Below are positions 53,046-61,065 of a DNA stretch of 64,000 nt, one piece after another; positions within the stretch are counted from its first letter, which is position 1; each line of letters starts with the position of its first letter. Made by a program: the position numbers and the translations under genes. A model generated the notes under the pieces. It did not search any database, had not been told where the DNA came from, and worked only from the letters and a program-made list of their open reading frames with translations. This stretch comes from Mucilaginibacter sp. SG564. Lineage in GTDB: Bacteria > Bacteroidota > Bacteroidia > Sphingobacteriales > Sphingobacteriaceae. The stretch spans positions 91,461-155,460 of the forward strand of contig NZ_JABGNA010000014.1 in the NCBI RefSeq assembly GCF_013149275.1, written 5' to 3'.

Positions 53046-53322
53046 CTTCTTCAACCAATATCCCGTTCGCTTTTTCATTTATCTTATCCATGATCTGGGC
53101 ACGCATCATCATGAGCTCATTTTTGATCACCGACGATTCGATGCGCAAAAACAATTTTTTATCGCGGATAAATAATTCTTTGGTACGATTAGCCACAGGC
53201 TTACCCACCAATTCGGGCCAGGCGGCCACAACAGCAGTTTCGTCAAAGCGTCGTTTAATTTTATAAACGTTCAGCATTTGGTCTATGGCCTCTTTTAACG
53301 ATTTATCATTAGCTTTACGCAT
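53032..53322 (-). CDS. DUF721 domain-containing protein
   Basis: About 96 residues from the ATG at 53322 (MRKANDKSL). The DUF721 pattern is KRRFDETAVVAAWPELVGKPVANRTKELF with a C-terminal strand-helix LFLRIESSVIKNELMMMR. The first codons overlap the end of recF, a usual arrangement in Bacteroidota and Actinobacteria, where this small protein is thought to serve DNA replication or repair. Exact function unknown. Confidence 0.88.
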   Translation of the reverse strand: MRKANDKSLKEAIDQMLNVYKIKRRFDETAVVAAWPELVGKPVANRTKELFIRDKKLFLRIESSVIKNELMMMRAQIMDKINEKANGILVEEVIFL

Positions 53323-54415
53323 CAATTGCCCCTCCTGTTACTTTAAATAGTTTTACCTCGACGTTTATTTTATTGAAAATATCCTGCACCCTGTTTACGC
53401 TGGTGTCAGTAATAAACACTTGCCCAAAATCATTATTGGATACCATTTTCATCAGCTTGGTAACGCGCTCATCATCCAGCTTATCAAAAATATCATCCAG
53501 CAACAATAAGGGTTTAAATCCTTTTTGCTGATACAAAAATGTATACTGCGCCAGTTTAAGTGCTATTAAAAATGATTTTTGCTGTCCCTGCGATCCAAAT
53601 TTTTTCATTGACATACCATGTATGCCGAATTGCAGATCGTCTTTATGTATGCCTGTAGTGGTACGTTCAAGTGCCCGGTCGCGTTCCACATTCTTTTTTA
53701 GCAAAGCCGTAAAATCGTCCTGCAACAGTTGTGATTCATAAACCAGGTCAACATGCTCGGCTCCGTCACTTAAAAAACCGTAATGACTGTTAAAAATAGC
53801 GGTAAAGCTTTCCATAAAAGCTTTACGCCTTTCAAATATACGGTTGCCTGAATTCGCCAGCTGTTCATCAAGCACCTCTAATAAGCTGGGGTCATACCGG
53901 CCGGTATCGGCAATCAATTTCAGCAGCGCGTTACGGTTAACCAATACCTTATTATAAGTGATCAGCTCATCCAGGTAATGATTATCGGTTTGGGATATCA
54001 CGTTATCAATAAACTTACGGCGTTCCTCGCTGCCTTCGGTAATAATGCTGGTATCATAGGGCGAGATCATGACCAAGGGCAGCAATCCGATATGATCGGC
54101 CAGTCGCTGATAATCTTTTTTGTTGCGTTTAAACTGCTTTTTTTGATTCCGTTTAACAGAACAGGCCACTGCTTCGGCTCGCTCGTTTTTGTTGAATATC
54201 CCCGTAATGATAAAAAAGTCCTCGTCCTGTTTTATTTGCTGACTGTCGATAGGGTTAAAATAACTTTTACATAACGACAGGTAATGAATAGCATCCAACA
54301 GGTTGGTTTTCCCGGCACCGTTGTTACCGGTAAAAGCATTCACCCCCGCGCTAAACACAAGCTCGGCCTCCTGGTAATTTTTAAAATTGATAACTGACAG
54401 TTGCTGCAAATACAT
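53315..54415 (-). CDS. recF: DNA replication and repair protein RecF
   Basis: A 366-residue SMC-like ATPase that loads RecA at gaps. Walker A is FTGNNGAGKTNLLDAIHYLS, the signature motif region KKFGSQGQQKSFLIALKLAQ and Walker B PLLLLDDIFDKLD. Length normal. A -7 box TAACTTTG lies on the minus strand at 54426-54433, with the arm of hairpin C right behind it. Confidence 0.95.
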   Translation of the reverse strand: MYLQQLSVINFKNYQEAELVFSAGVNAFTGNNGAGKTNLLDAIHYLSLCKSYFNPIDSQQIKQDEDFFIITGIFNKNERAEAVACSVKRNQKKQFKRNKKDYQRLADHIGLLPLVMISPYDTSIITEGSEERRKFIDNVISQTDNHYLDELITYNKVLVNRNALLKLIADTGRYDPSLLEVLDEQLANSGNRIFERRKAFMESFTAIFNSHYGFLSDGAEHVDLVYESQLLQDDFTALLKKNVERDRALERTTTGIHKDDLQFGIHGMSMKKFGSQGQQKSFLIALKLAQYTFLYQQKGFKPLLLLDDIFDKLDDERVTKLMKMVSNNDFGQVFITDTSVNRVQDIFNKINVEVKLFKVTGGAIDA

Positions 54416-54437
54416 AATGGGGAGGCAAAGTTAGGGA

Positions 54438-54572
54438 ATTAGTTCATTAGTTCACTTGTATCATGAGTTCATTAGTTTGCCTAAATTGGATTTTATTTTC
54501 ATAGCCGGTTAATACAGATCCATGTCTTTTTATACCATCAAAACCAATGAATTGATGAACAAATGAACTAAT
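54438..54572. repeat. Word-iterated hairpin C (GTTCATTA words)
   Basis: ATTAGTTCATTAGTTCA (54438-54454) and TGAACAAATGAACTAAT (54556-54572) are complementary at 16 of 17 bases; both arms repeat the word TTCATTA or its complement, and more copies continue inward. It lies between the divergent recF and TPR promoters. Confidence 0.65.
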
Positions 54573-54606
54573 AAACCACTCCCATAAAGATTTAATACAA
54601 AAGCTA

Positions 54607-54636
54607 TTGCCAGAAATTTTGAAAACTGTAACTTTG
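54607..54636 (+). promoter_or_regulatory. Promoter of the TPR gene
   Basis: TTG at 54607-54609 and TAACTTTG at 54629-54636, 19 bases apart, 23 bases before the ATG. Confidence 0.55.
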
Positions 54637-54658
54637 CACACTTAATTTTAGAACAACA

Positions 54659-55336
54659 ATGTCAAAAACCCAGGCGAACACCAAAGCTGCAGCACCAGAA
54701 AGTAATTTAGGGCAAAGCGGAAATTTCGTGCGCGAGAATCAAAAAAGCCTATTATTTATAGGTGGGGCCATCATTGCCCTTATTGCTATTTATCTTTTAT
54801 ATCTGAAATTATATTTGGGCCCTCGCGAGATTCAGGCCGCCGATCAGATGCATGTTGCGCAGGATTTTTGGGCTAAAAAAGATTGGGACAAAGCTATTAA
54901 AGGCGATGCCAGCTACCCGGGTTTTGAAAAAATCATTACCGATTACAGCAACACCAAAGCTGCTAACCTGGCTTATTTTTACTTAGGTACTGCTTATTTG
55001 AATAAAGGCGAATACCGCAAAGCTATTGATAACCTGAACAACTATCGCGGCGACGACAGCATGGTAGCTGCCGAAGCTTTGGGTAGTACAGGCGATGCTT
55101 ATGTAGAGTTGAAAGACTATGATAAAGCGGCTTCGTCATTTAATAAAGCTGTTGATAAAGCTAAAAACAAGTTCTTATCGCCACTTTACTTAAAGAAACT
55201 GGGCTTGGTTTATGAAGAACAAAAAGACAATAAATCAGCAACTGAGGCTTACAAAAGAATAAAATCAGAATATCCTGAAAGCGCGGAAGCACAAAATATT
55301 GACGAGTATATAGCTCGCGCCGAAGCGAAACTTTAA
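54659..55336 (+). CDS. Tetratricopeptide repeat membrane protein, YfgM-like
   Basis: A 225-residue protein with one membrane helix (about 31-50, LLFIGGAIIALIAIYLLYL) and TPR repeats (about 95-215, e.g. AYFYLGTAYLNKGEYRKAID, ALGSTGDAYVELKDYDKAAS). The build is like YfgM, which lies beside the Sec machinery, but no Sec gene is near. It is followed by hairpin D and ribH. Confidence 0.8.
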   Translation: MSKTQANTKAAAPESNLGQSGNFVRENQKSLLFIGGAIIALIAIYLLYLKLYLGPREIQAADQMHVAQDFWAKKDWDKAIKGDASYPGFEKIITDYSNTKAANLAYFYLGTAYLNKGEYRKAIDNLNNYRGDDSMVAAEALGSTGDAYVELKDYDKAASSFNKAVDKAKNKFLSPLYLKKLGLVYEEQKDNKSATEAYKRIKSEYPESAEAQNIDEYIARAEAKL

Positions 55337-55356
55337 TTTGTTAAAAGTTGTAAGGC

Positions 55357-55409
55357 TTAAAGGTTGTAAGGTTATGGGAACTAAATCTCTGTAATTTTAC
55401 AACCTTTAA
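55357..55409. repeat. Word-iterated hairpin D (GTTGTAAGG words)
   Basis: TTAAAGGTTGTAA (55357-55369) and TTACAACCTTTAA (55397-55409) are perfect complements. The word GTTGTAA also stands just before, and CAAC/ACAAC words follow up to the ribH start. Confidence 0.55.
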
Positions 55410-55467
55410 TCGTTTAAAAGGGTAACCTCAACTTTAAAACATTTCAACATTTTAACTTTACAACAAA

Positions 55468-55962
55468 ATGGCTACACAGCTTAAAAACCTATCAGATTTT
55501 TCAAATACCGAAATACCATCAGCACAACCATACCGCTTTGGCATTGTTGTAGCTGAATGGAATGCCGAGATCACCAATGCACTTTACCAGGGCGCTTATC
55601 AAAGCCTGGTAAATAATGGCGCCCTGCCCGAAAACATTGTTGTATACCCGGTACCCGGTAGTTTTGAGCTTACTTCGGGTGCAGATCTGTTGTTGAAAAA
55701 AGGTGGCCTGGAAGCAGTAATATGCCTGGGTTGTGTGATACAGGGCGAAACCCGCCATTTTGATTTTATTTGCGATGCTGTGGCAAATGGGGTAAGTAAT
55801 GTTGCCATAAAATATTCAAAACCTGTTATATTTGGTGTACTAACCACCGATAACCAGCAACAGGCTATTGACCGTGCCGGTGGTAAACATGGTAACAAAG
55901 GCGACGAGGCTGCCATTACCGCTATAAAAATGGCGCACCTTGCTGAAACCTTAAAAGGCTGA
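55468..55962 (+). CDS. ribH: 6,7-dimethyl-8-ribityllumazine synthase
   Basis: A 164-residue enzyme joining a ribityl-aminouracil and dihydroxybutanone phosphate in riboflavin synthesis. Motifs: RFGIVVAEWNAEIT, VPGSFELTSGADLL, CLGCVIQGETRHFDFI (catalytic His), PVIFGVLTTDN, and RAGGKHGNKGDEAA. Length normal. No other rib gene is in the window. Confidence 0.95.
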   Translation: MATQLKNLSDFSNTEIPSAQPYRFGIVVAEWNAEITNALYQGAYQSLVNNGALPENIVVYPVPGSFELTSGADLLLKKGGLEAVICLGCVIQGETRHFDFICDAVANGVSNVAIKYSKPVIFGVLTTDNQQQAIDRAGGKHGNKGDEAAITAIKMAHLAETLKG

Positions 55963-55991
55963 TCAACGTAAAACCGATATCAATTAATACG

Positions 55992-56105
55992 ATGAAAAAA
56001 ATTATTTACATAGCGTTTATAGCCCTGGTGGTTGGTTGCACAATCTCATCATGCTCCAACAAATTATGCCCGGCTTATGGTTCGTATCCAAAAAGCGGTC
56101 GTTAA
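55992..56105 (+). CDS. 37-residue lipoprotein
   Basis: ATG at 55992, TAA at 56103-56105. Residues 1-21 are a lipoprotein signal (two Lys, hydrophobic core, then TISSC with Cys21), and the mature part is only CSNKLCPAYGSYPKSGR-like (17 residues), with a second Cys in LCPAYG. The lipobox in such a short frame is strong evidence for a real gene. CPAY tails of this sort occur in tiny lipoproteins of Bacteroidota. Function unknown; downstream of ribH by 29 bases. Confidence 0.7.
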   Translation: MKKIIYIAFIALVVGCTISSCSNKLCPAYGSYPKSGR

Positions 56106-56210
56106 CAGGTAATTGTCATTTTTTATTTTCGCTTAAAGCTATAGGGAGTTTTTTGTGTTATTTTGTAAGTTAGTTTTACTTATAGCACTGTACACTATAT
56201 CATTATCTTT

Positions 56211-56540
56211 ATGAATTGGATTTCGTTGGAGTCGGCAGATCAATTGAATAGCATTAAACAACACCAGGGTTACAGCCTGATATTTAAACATAGCACCCGC
56301 TGTTCGATCAGCATGATGGCAAAAAAACGTTTTGAATTGGATTGGGAAGATCTTCCCGAAGATATGCCCCTTTATTTCTTAGATCTGATTACTTACCGCG
56401 ACCTGTCAAAACAGGTAGCCGACATTTTTCAGGTACATCACGAATCGCCTCAGCTATTGCTAATCAAAGATGGCGAATGCGTGCTTGATCAATCACACGG
56501 TCAGATCTCGGTTGACGAAGCACTATCGGTTTTAAATTAG
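56211..56540 (+). CDS. ytxJ: Bacillithiol system redox-active protein YtxJ
   Basis: A 109-residue thioredoxin-fold monothiol protein. The active-site region is FKHSTRCSISMMAK with one Cys, and the pattern continues LYFLDLITYRDLSKQVAD, HHESPQLLLIKDGECVL. Members are linked to bacillithiol metabolism and are common in Bacteroidota. Single gene; followed by a hairpin repeat. Confidence 0.88.
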   Translation: MNWISLESADQLNSIKQHQGYSLIFKHSTRCSISMMAKKRFELDWEDLPEDMPLYFLDLITYRDLSKQVADIFQVHHESPQLLLIKDGECVLDQSHGQISVDEALSVLN

Positions 56541-56565
56541 CATTTTCTTAGTATACACAGCCACG

Positions 56566-56710
56566 CGTCATTGCGAGGAGGAACGACGTGGACAACCGAC
56601 CAGAGGGAGCTCATTAATACCGATAAAAAAACAATCAAAAAATTAATAATCCCCGATAAGCAGAGCCACTCTGTATAGTTGGGGATTGCCACGCTACGCT
56701 CGCAATGACG
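56566..56710. repeat. CGTCATTGCGAG hairpin repeat, copy 3
   Basis: Starts CGTCATTGCGAGGAGGAACG and ends CTCGCAATGACG; the inner stem is AATCCCCGA with TGGGGATTGCC. It is longer than the other two copies because of an AT-rich insert at about 56611-56650. Confidence 0.8.
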
Positions 56711-56834
56711 TGATGATAATAATGAGGCGTATTTTATCTTGTTTCCCTATTCTTGCCCCTTGCTTCTGCATATCTATTATAATTTATTCGTAAAACTTGC
56801 ATTGTAGCCCACAATGGGTTATTTGGTTTTTAAC

Positions 56835-56842
56835 TACATTTG
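56835..56842 (+). promoter_or_regulatory. -7 box of lipA, leaderless geometry
   Basis: TACATTTG; its last base is five bases before the A of the ATG at 56847. Confidence 0.55.
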
Positions 56843-56846
56843 TACC

Positions 56847-57731
56847 ATGATTGAATTACCGGTAGTTCCAGCTGTTAACCAACAACCTCAACGTAAGCCT
56901 GATTGGCTGAGGGTTAAACTTCCTATTGGAAAAGAGTATACGCATGTACGCAGTTTGGTTGATGAACATAAGCTGCATACCATTTGCGAAAGTGGCAATT
57001 GCCCCAATATGGGCGAGTGCTGGGGAGCTGGTACAGCCACCTTCATGATACTGGGTAATATTTGCACCCGCTCTTGCTCGTTTTGCGCGGTAGCCACTGG
57101 CAGGCCGCTGGCTGTTGATATAGATGAGCCTAACCGTGTAGCTACTTCGGTAAAACTGATGCAGGTAAAACACTGTGTAATCACTTCTGTTGACCGTGAC
57201 GATCTGAAAGATGGTGGATCCATTATCTGGGCCGAAACCATCAATGCCATACGTCGCGAAAGTCCGGATACTACATTAGAAACTTTATTGCCCGATTTCA
57301 GGGGTAACTGGGATAATCTGGCACGTGTGCTGGAAACTCGTCCGGAGGTAGTATCTCATAATCTGGAAACCGTGCGCCGTTTGACCAAAGAGGTACGCAT
57401 CCAGGCTAAGTATGATCGTAGCCTTGAAGCTTTAAAACATGTATCAGAAGCTGGTTTACGCACCAAATCGGGCATTATGCTGGGTTTAGGCGAAACCGAG
57501 GATGATATTTTAGAAGCTATGGACGATTTGCTGGCCGCAGGTGTACATATACTTACTTTAGGCCAATACTTGCAGCCTACCCGTAACCACCACCCGGTAA
57601 TTGACTGGATCCATCCGGATCAGTTTGCCCGGTTAAAACAATTTGGATTAGATAAAGGTTTTAAATACGTAGAGAGTGGCCCATTGGTACGCTCATCTTA
57701 TCATGCAGAAAAACATCTGTTTGATATATGA
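56847..57731 (+). CDS. lipA: Lipoyl synthase
   Basis: About 294 residues from the ATG at 56847 (MIELPVVPAV). An earlier frame opening at 56814 would place the -7 box inside the gene and is rejected. Radical SAM enzyme inserting sulfur into octanoyl groups. The auxiliary cluster is CESGNCPNMGECW and the radical SAM cluster CTRSCSFC; TTLETLLPDFRGN and the final ESGPLVRSSYHAEKHL (with the Ser ligand) complete it. Followed by an ECF sigma gene. Confidence 0.95.
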   Translation: MIELPVVPAVNQQPQRKPDWLRVKLPIGKEYTHVRSLVDEHKLHTICESGNCPNMGECWGAGTATFMILGNICTRSCSFCAVATGRPLAVDIDEPNRVATSVKLMQVKHCVITSVDRDDLKDGGSIIWAETINAIRRESPDTTLETLLPDFRGNWDNLARVLETRPEVVSHNLETVRRLTKEVRIQAKYDRSLEALKHVSEAGLRTKSGIMLGLGETEDDILEAMDDLLAAGVHILTLGQYLQPTRNHHPVIDWIHPDQFARLKQFGLDKGFKYVESGPLVRSSYHAEKHLFDI

Positions 57732-57755
57732 TAATTCCTTTATATATTCACGCTG

Positions 57756-58307
57756 TTGAGTAAGAAACATAAAATATCACTAACCGAAGAGCAATTAGTT
57801 TTTTCATTGAGAAATCATGAAAAAATTGCTATTGAGGCTTTGTATGATATGTATTCTGCTTCACTGTTCGGTGTAATTTCACGTATCGTTATTGATACCG
57901 CCATTGCCGAAGATGTTTTACAGGAAACTTTTGTAAAAATCTGGCACTCCTTCTCCAGTTATAGCACAGAAAAAGGCCGCTTATTTACCTGGATGGTAAA
58001 TATTGCGCGCAATTTGGCTATAGATAAGATCAGATCAAAAGATTTTAAGAATCAGAACAAAAACCAGGAACTTGAAAATACCGTAAATTCTATTGACGAA
58101 CAAAACAATACAGTTTATAAGCCTGAGTTGATGGGTGTTAAAGATTTGGTTGAGACATTAAGGCCTGAACAAAAATCAATAATCGATCTGGTGTATTTTA
58201 AAGGTTACACACATGTGGAAGCTGCCGATGAATTAGGCGTTCCGCTGGGTACCATAAAAACACGGTTGCGAATGGGTATCCAGCAACTCAGAAAACATTT
58301 TAATTGA
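57756..58307 (+). CDS. ECF RNA polymerase sigma-70 factor with TTG start
   Basis: A 183-residue sigma factor, starting TTG at 57756 (MSKKHKISLTEEQ); no usable ATG precedes region 2. Region 2: EALYDMYSASLFGVISRIVI to VLQETFVKIWHSF; region 4: LRPEQKSIIDLVYFKGYTHV EAADELGVPLGTIKTRL. It ends without the hydrophobic tail of the FecR-linked sigmas. Its anti-sigma gene starts four bases later; the two form an operon. Confidence 0.92.
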   Translation: MSKKHKISLTEEQLVFSLRNHEKIAIEALYDMYSASLFGVISRIVIDTAIAEDVLQETFVKIWHSFSSYSTEKGRLFTWMVNIARNLAIDKIRSKDFKNQNKNQELENTVNSIDEQNNTVYKPELMGVKDLVETLRPEQKSIIDLVYFKGYTHVEAADELGVPLGTIKTRLRMGIQQLRKHFN

Positions 58308-58311
58308 AGTA

Positions 58312-59133
58312 GTGGAAGATATAAGAGCATATATTGAATCAGGAATACTTGAACTTTACGTTCTGGGGGATGTAAGCCCCGACGAAAGGTTACAAGTAGA
58401 AGAGATGGCACAAAAGCATCCTGCCGTGAAAGCGGAACTGGATGAAATTGAGCGCTCCCTGGAAGCATATGCTCTGAAAAACGCCGTTGAACCATCAGAA
58501 AACTTACGCGACCGTGTAATGGGCAGCATTCTCACCAATTTTGGCGACGATAACAACTTTCCCGAAAAGCCACACCCGGTTAATCACAAAGTAGTTGAGT
58601 TAACTGCCCGTAAGGAAACTAATTTTTATAAATATGCCTTCGCGGCCAGCTTAGCCTTGTTAATAGCCAGCACCGTTGCTTTGGTACGTGTTTACTCGCG
58701 CCTACAGCAATCCAACAACCAACTGGAAGCTATACAATTGCAAAATCAACACTTTAGTAACCGTGTAAACTTAATGGACAGGGAGTTGGGGATATTCCGC
58801 GACCCGTCGTTCAAATTATTAAAATTACAGGGAACTGCTAAAACTCCGGCCTCGGTTGTAACGGTTGCCTTTAGCGCAGCCAGGAAAAAAGTAATGATTG
58901 ATATGGGTAATATCAAACTGCCCGAGAATGATAAAGATCACCAATATCAACTTTGGGCATTAGTTGGCGGAAAACCTGTTGACCTTGGTGTTTTTGACGC
59001 CAAAAATGATTCGACCGGTATGAAGGAGATGAAGCCAATAGCACTTGCAGATGCCTTTGCCATAACTCTGGAACCAAAAGGCGGCAGCGTTAATCCAACC
59101 ATGGATCAGATGGTGGTTTTGGGTAAATTCTGA
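58312..59133 (+). CDS. Anti-sigma factor, RskA-like
   Basis: A 273-residue inner-membrane anti-sigma factor starting GTG at 58312. N-terminal sigma-binding helices (MEDIRAYIESGILELYVLGD), one membrane helix (about 104-122), a short coiled stretch (LQQSNNQLEAIQLQN) and a C-terminal RskA-type periplasmic domain (about 150-273, VTVAFSAARKKVMIDMGNI, HQYQLWALVGGKPVDLGVF). No Cys-containing zinc motif is seen, so zinc-dependent sensing is unlikely. Regulon unknown. Confidence 0.88.
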   Translation: MEDIRAYIESGILELYVLGDVSPDERLQVEEMAQKHPAVKAELDEIERSLEAYALKNAVEPSENLRDRVMGSILTNFGDDNNFPEKPHPVNHKVVELTARKETNFYKYAFAASLALLIASTVALVRVYSRLQQSNNQLEAIQLQNQHFSNRVNLMDRELGIFRDPSFKLLKLQGTAKTPASVVTVAFSAARKKVMIDMGNIKLPENDKDHQYQLWALVGGKPVDLGVFDAKNDSTGMKEMKPIALADAFAITLEPKGGSVNPTMDQMVVLGKF

Positions 59134-59256
59134 TCCACCTTATCCTCTTCAATTTTCTTATTTATATCATATTACAGTCTCCGGGAGTCATCCCCCATTC
59201 CAATTAGTTTTAACAATTTTTAACATAATTTATACCCTATTTAAGTCATTTTAGGT
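59134..59256. other. Gap after the anti-sigma gene
   Basis: Nothing supported as a gene. AT-rich, with no strong hairpin. Confidence 0.4.
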
Positions 59257-59497
59257 TATTTTTGCAAATAAACCAGTACCTTATCATGTTATTTAACAAT
59301 TATTTAACCGAATTCTAAACGAAATATTTGTTTTTTTGTAACTATTGGGGTACTTAGTGCGTCTTATGTGTAGTTAGATTAAAAAACCTGATGAATATCA
59401 TGAATCTAACCCTATAAATTTGAGTATTTAGTTCTTTATAAGATCAGTTAATAGTTAATCAAAAACGGTTGTATCAATACTTGCAACCGTTTTTTTT
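59257..59497 (+). ncRNA. Possible short transcript between a -7 box and a terminator
   Basis: TATTTTTG at 59257-59264 matches the -7 box and AAAAACGGTTG (59461-59471) / CAACCGTTTTT (59484-59494) with eight T follows 200 bases later, with no gene between. This could give an RNA of about 215 nt, or the hairpin may simply end the neighbouring genes on both strands. Speculative. Confidence 0.25.
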
Positions 59498-59498
59498 A
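59461..59498. terminator. Bidirectional terminator before nnr stop
   Basis: Stem AAAAACGGTTG / CAACCGTTTTT with a 12-base loop; T-runs on both strands. On the minus strand it follows the Nnr stop at once. Confidence 0.75.
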
Positions 59499-61001
59499 TG
59501 CCATTAATTTGGCCATGGTAAGCGGCAATTGGGTTATGAGCTTGCCTGGTAAAACCACACTTAACCTATTGGGTAAAGCCAATTCATCACCGGCTTTGCC
59601 GTGTATATAGATACCAATAAGACAAGCTTGCAGCGGTGTGTATTTTTGTGCCAGCAATGCGGCAATTATTCCCGTCAACACATCGCCCATACCGCCCGAC
59701 GCCATAGCTGCATTCCCCGACGAATTAAAGTAAGCCCGGCCCTCGGGAGATAAGGTTATGGTGTAATCGTTTTTCAAAATGATGTGGATATTTAGTTTTT
59801 TAGCCTGCTCCATACCTGTTTGCAAGCGTTGCCACCAGTTTTTATGTTCGCCAAACAGGCGGTCAAACTCTTTCATGTGGGGTGTTAAAATACTCCCGGC
59901 TGGTAATTTTTTTAATAAGTCAGGATGTTCAGCCAGTAAATTAAGGGCATCGGCATCAACAACGATGGGCTTTTTATGATTTTTGATCAATGCCGATAAT
60001 AACACAAAAGCATCATCATCCTTACCCAAGCCCGGTCCTATAGCTATCGAACTAAATTTATCCCATTCAATTCCGGGCAACTCACTCTCATTACGCACAA
60101 TGGCCATGATTTCGGGCTGATAGCTATTCAGCGCGGTAAGGCCACTCTCGGGCACGCAGGCTGTTGTAAGTCCCGCTCCGGCATGAGCAGCCGCCGAAGC
60201 GCTGAGCAAAGCCGCTCCCATGGTTTTGGCTTTCCCGGCAATGATGAGCGTATGCCCATAAGTACCTTTGTTGCTAAAATGCCGGCGTGGCTTGAGCCAG
60301 ATCTTTACATCCTTTTCTTCCACAAACCGGTAACTCGAGTTGATGGATTGCACATACTTTTCGTTGATACCAATATTTACCGCCTCCCAGCAATGGATAT
60401 AGGGTGCCGATTCGGGCAACAAAAAATTGATTCTTGGTTGCTGAAAAGTGATTACCAGGTCGGCTTCAATAGCTGTGGAATCCAACTGTATCTCTCCGTC
60501 GCAAAAAAGTCCTGTGGGTACATCAACCGCTACAACAGTTTTTTTGAGGGCATTGAGGTGTTTCACCAGGCGTTCATAGTCACCGGTAAGGGGTTTGTTG
60601 AGGCCGCTGCCTAAAAGCGCGTCGATAATGATCGAGCTGTTTTCATCGGGTAGCTCATCACCCTTATTTATTTCGCTTACCGGGATATCAATTTGTTTTA
60701 AGCGCTCCAGGTTAATATCAAAATCGGCAGTGGTTTTATCGCTGTAACGAATAATCCTTACTGTTAGTTTTTTATACTGATGCTGATGCAGTATACGCGC
60801 AATGGCCAACCCATCGCCGCCGTTATTACCGGTACCGCAATAAAAGCTGATGGTTTGTTTTTTATCCGGAAAATGATTGATAAACCAGCCCACAAAGGCC
60901 TTGGAGGCTCGCTCCATCAGATCAACGGACGAGATAGGCTCATGAGCTATGGTGTAGGCATCAGCCTGGCGTATTTGTTCGGCAATTAGTAATGGTAGCA
61001 T
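59496..61001 (-). CDS. nnr: Bifunctional NAD(P)H-hydrate epimerase and dehydratase
   Basis: A 501-residue two-domain repair enzyme restoring hydrated NAD(P)H. The N-terminal epimerase domain (about 1-215) shows FYCGTGNNGGDGLAIARIL and IIDALLGSGLNKPL; the C-terminal dehydratase domain (about 225-501) shows GTYGHTLIIAGKAKTMGAAL, IGPGLGKDDDAF, DADALNLLAEHP, LTPHMKEFDRL, and NAAMASGGMGDVLTGIIAAL. Both active sites look intact. Single gene with the terminator at its end. Confidence 0.95.
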   Translation of the reverse strand: MLPLLIAEQIRQADAYTIAHEPISSVDLMERASKAFVGWFINHFPDKKQTISFYCGTGNNGGDGLAIARILHQHQYKKLTVRIIRYSDKTTADFDINLERLKQIDIPVSEINKGDELPDENSSIIIDALLGSGLNKPLTGDYERLVKHLNALKKTVVAVDVPTGLFCDGEIQLDSTAIEADLVITFQQPRINFLLPESAPYIHCWEAVNIGINEKYVQSINSSYRFVEEKDVKIWLKPRRHFSNKGTYGHTLIIAGKAKTMGAALLSASAAAHAGAGLTTACVPESGLTALNSYQPEIMAIVRNESELPGIEWDKFSSIAIGPGLGKDDDAFVLLSALIKNHKKPIVVDADALNLLAEHPDLLKKLPAGSILTPHMKEFDRLFGEHKNWWQRLQTGMEQAKKLNIHIILKNDYTITLSPEGRAYFNSSGNAAMASGGMGDVLTGIIAALLAQKYTPLQACLIGIYIHGKAGDELALPNRLSVVLPGKLITQLPLTMAKLMA

Positions 61002-61065
61002 ATTATTCTAAAGTAAGGAATAATATGTTTTGTTTTTGTAAAAGCAGATAGCTTATTCGATTGGG

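Noticed and set aside
56814..56846. Upstream ATG for lipA
   Set aside because: It would place the -7 box inside the gene, and the extra residues are not part of LipA.
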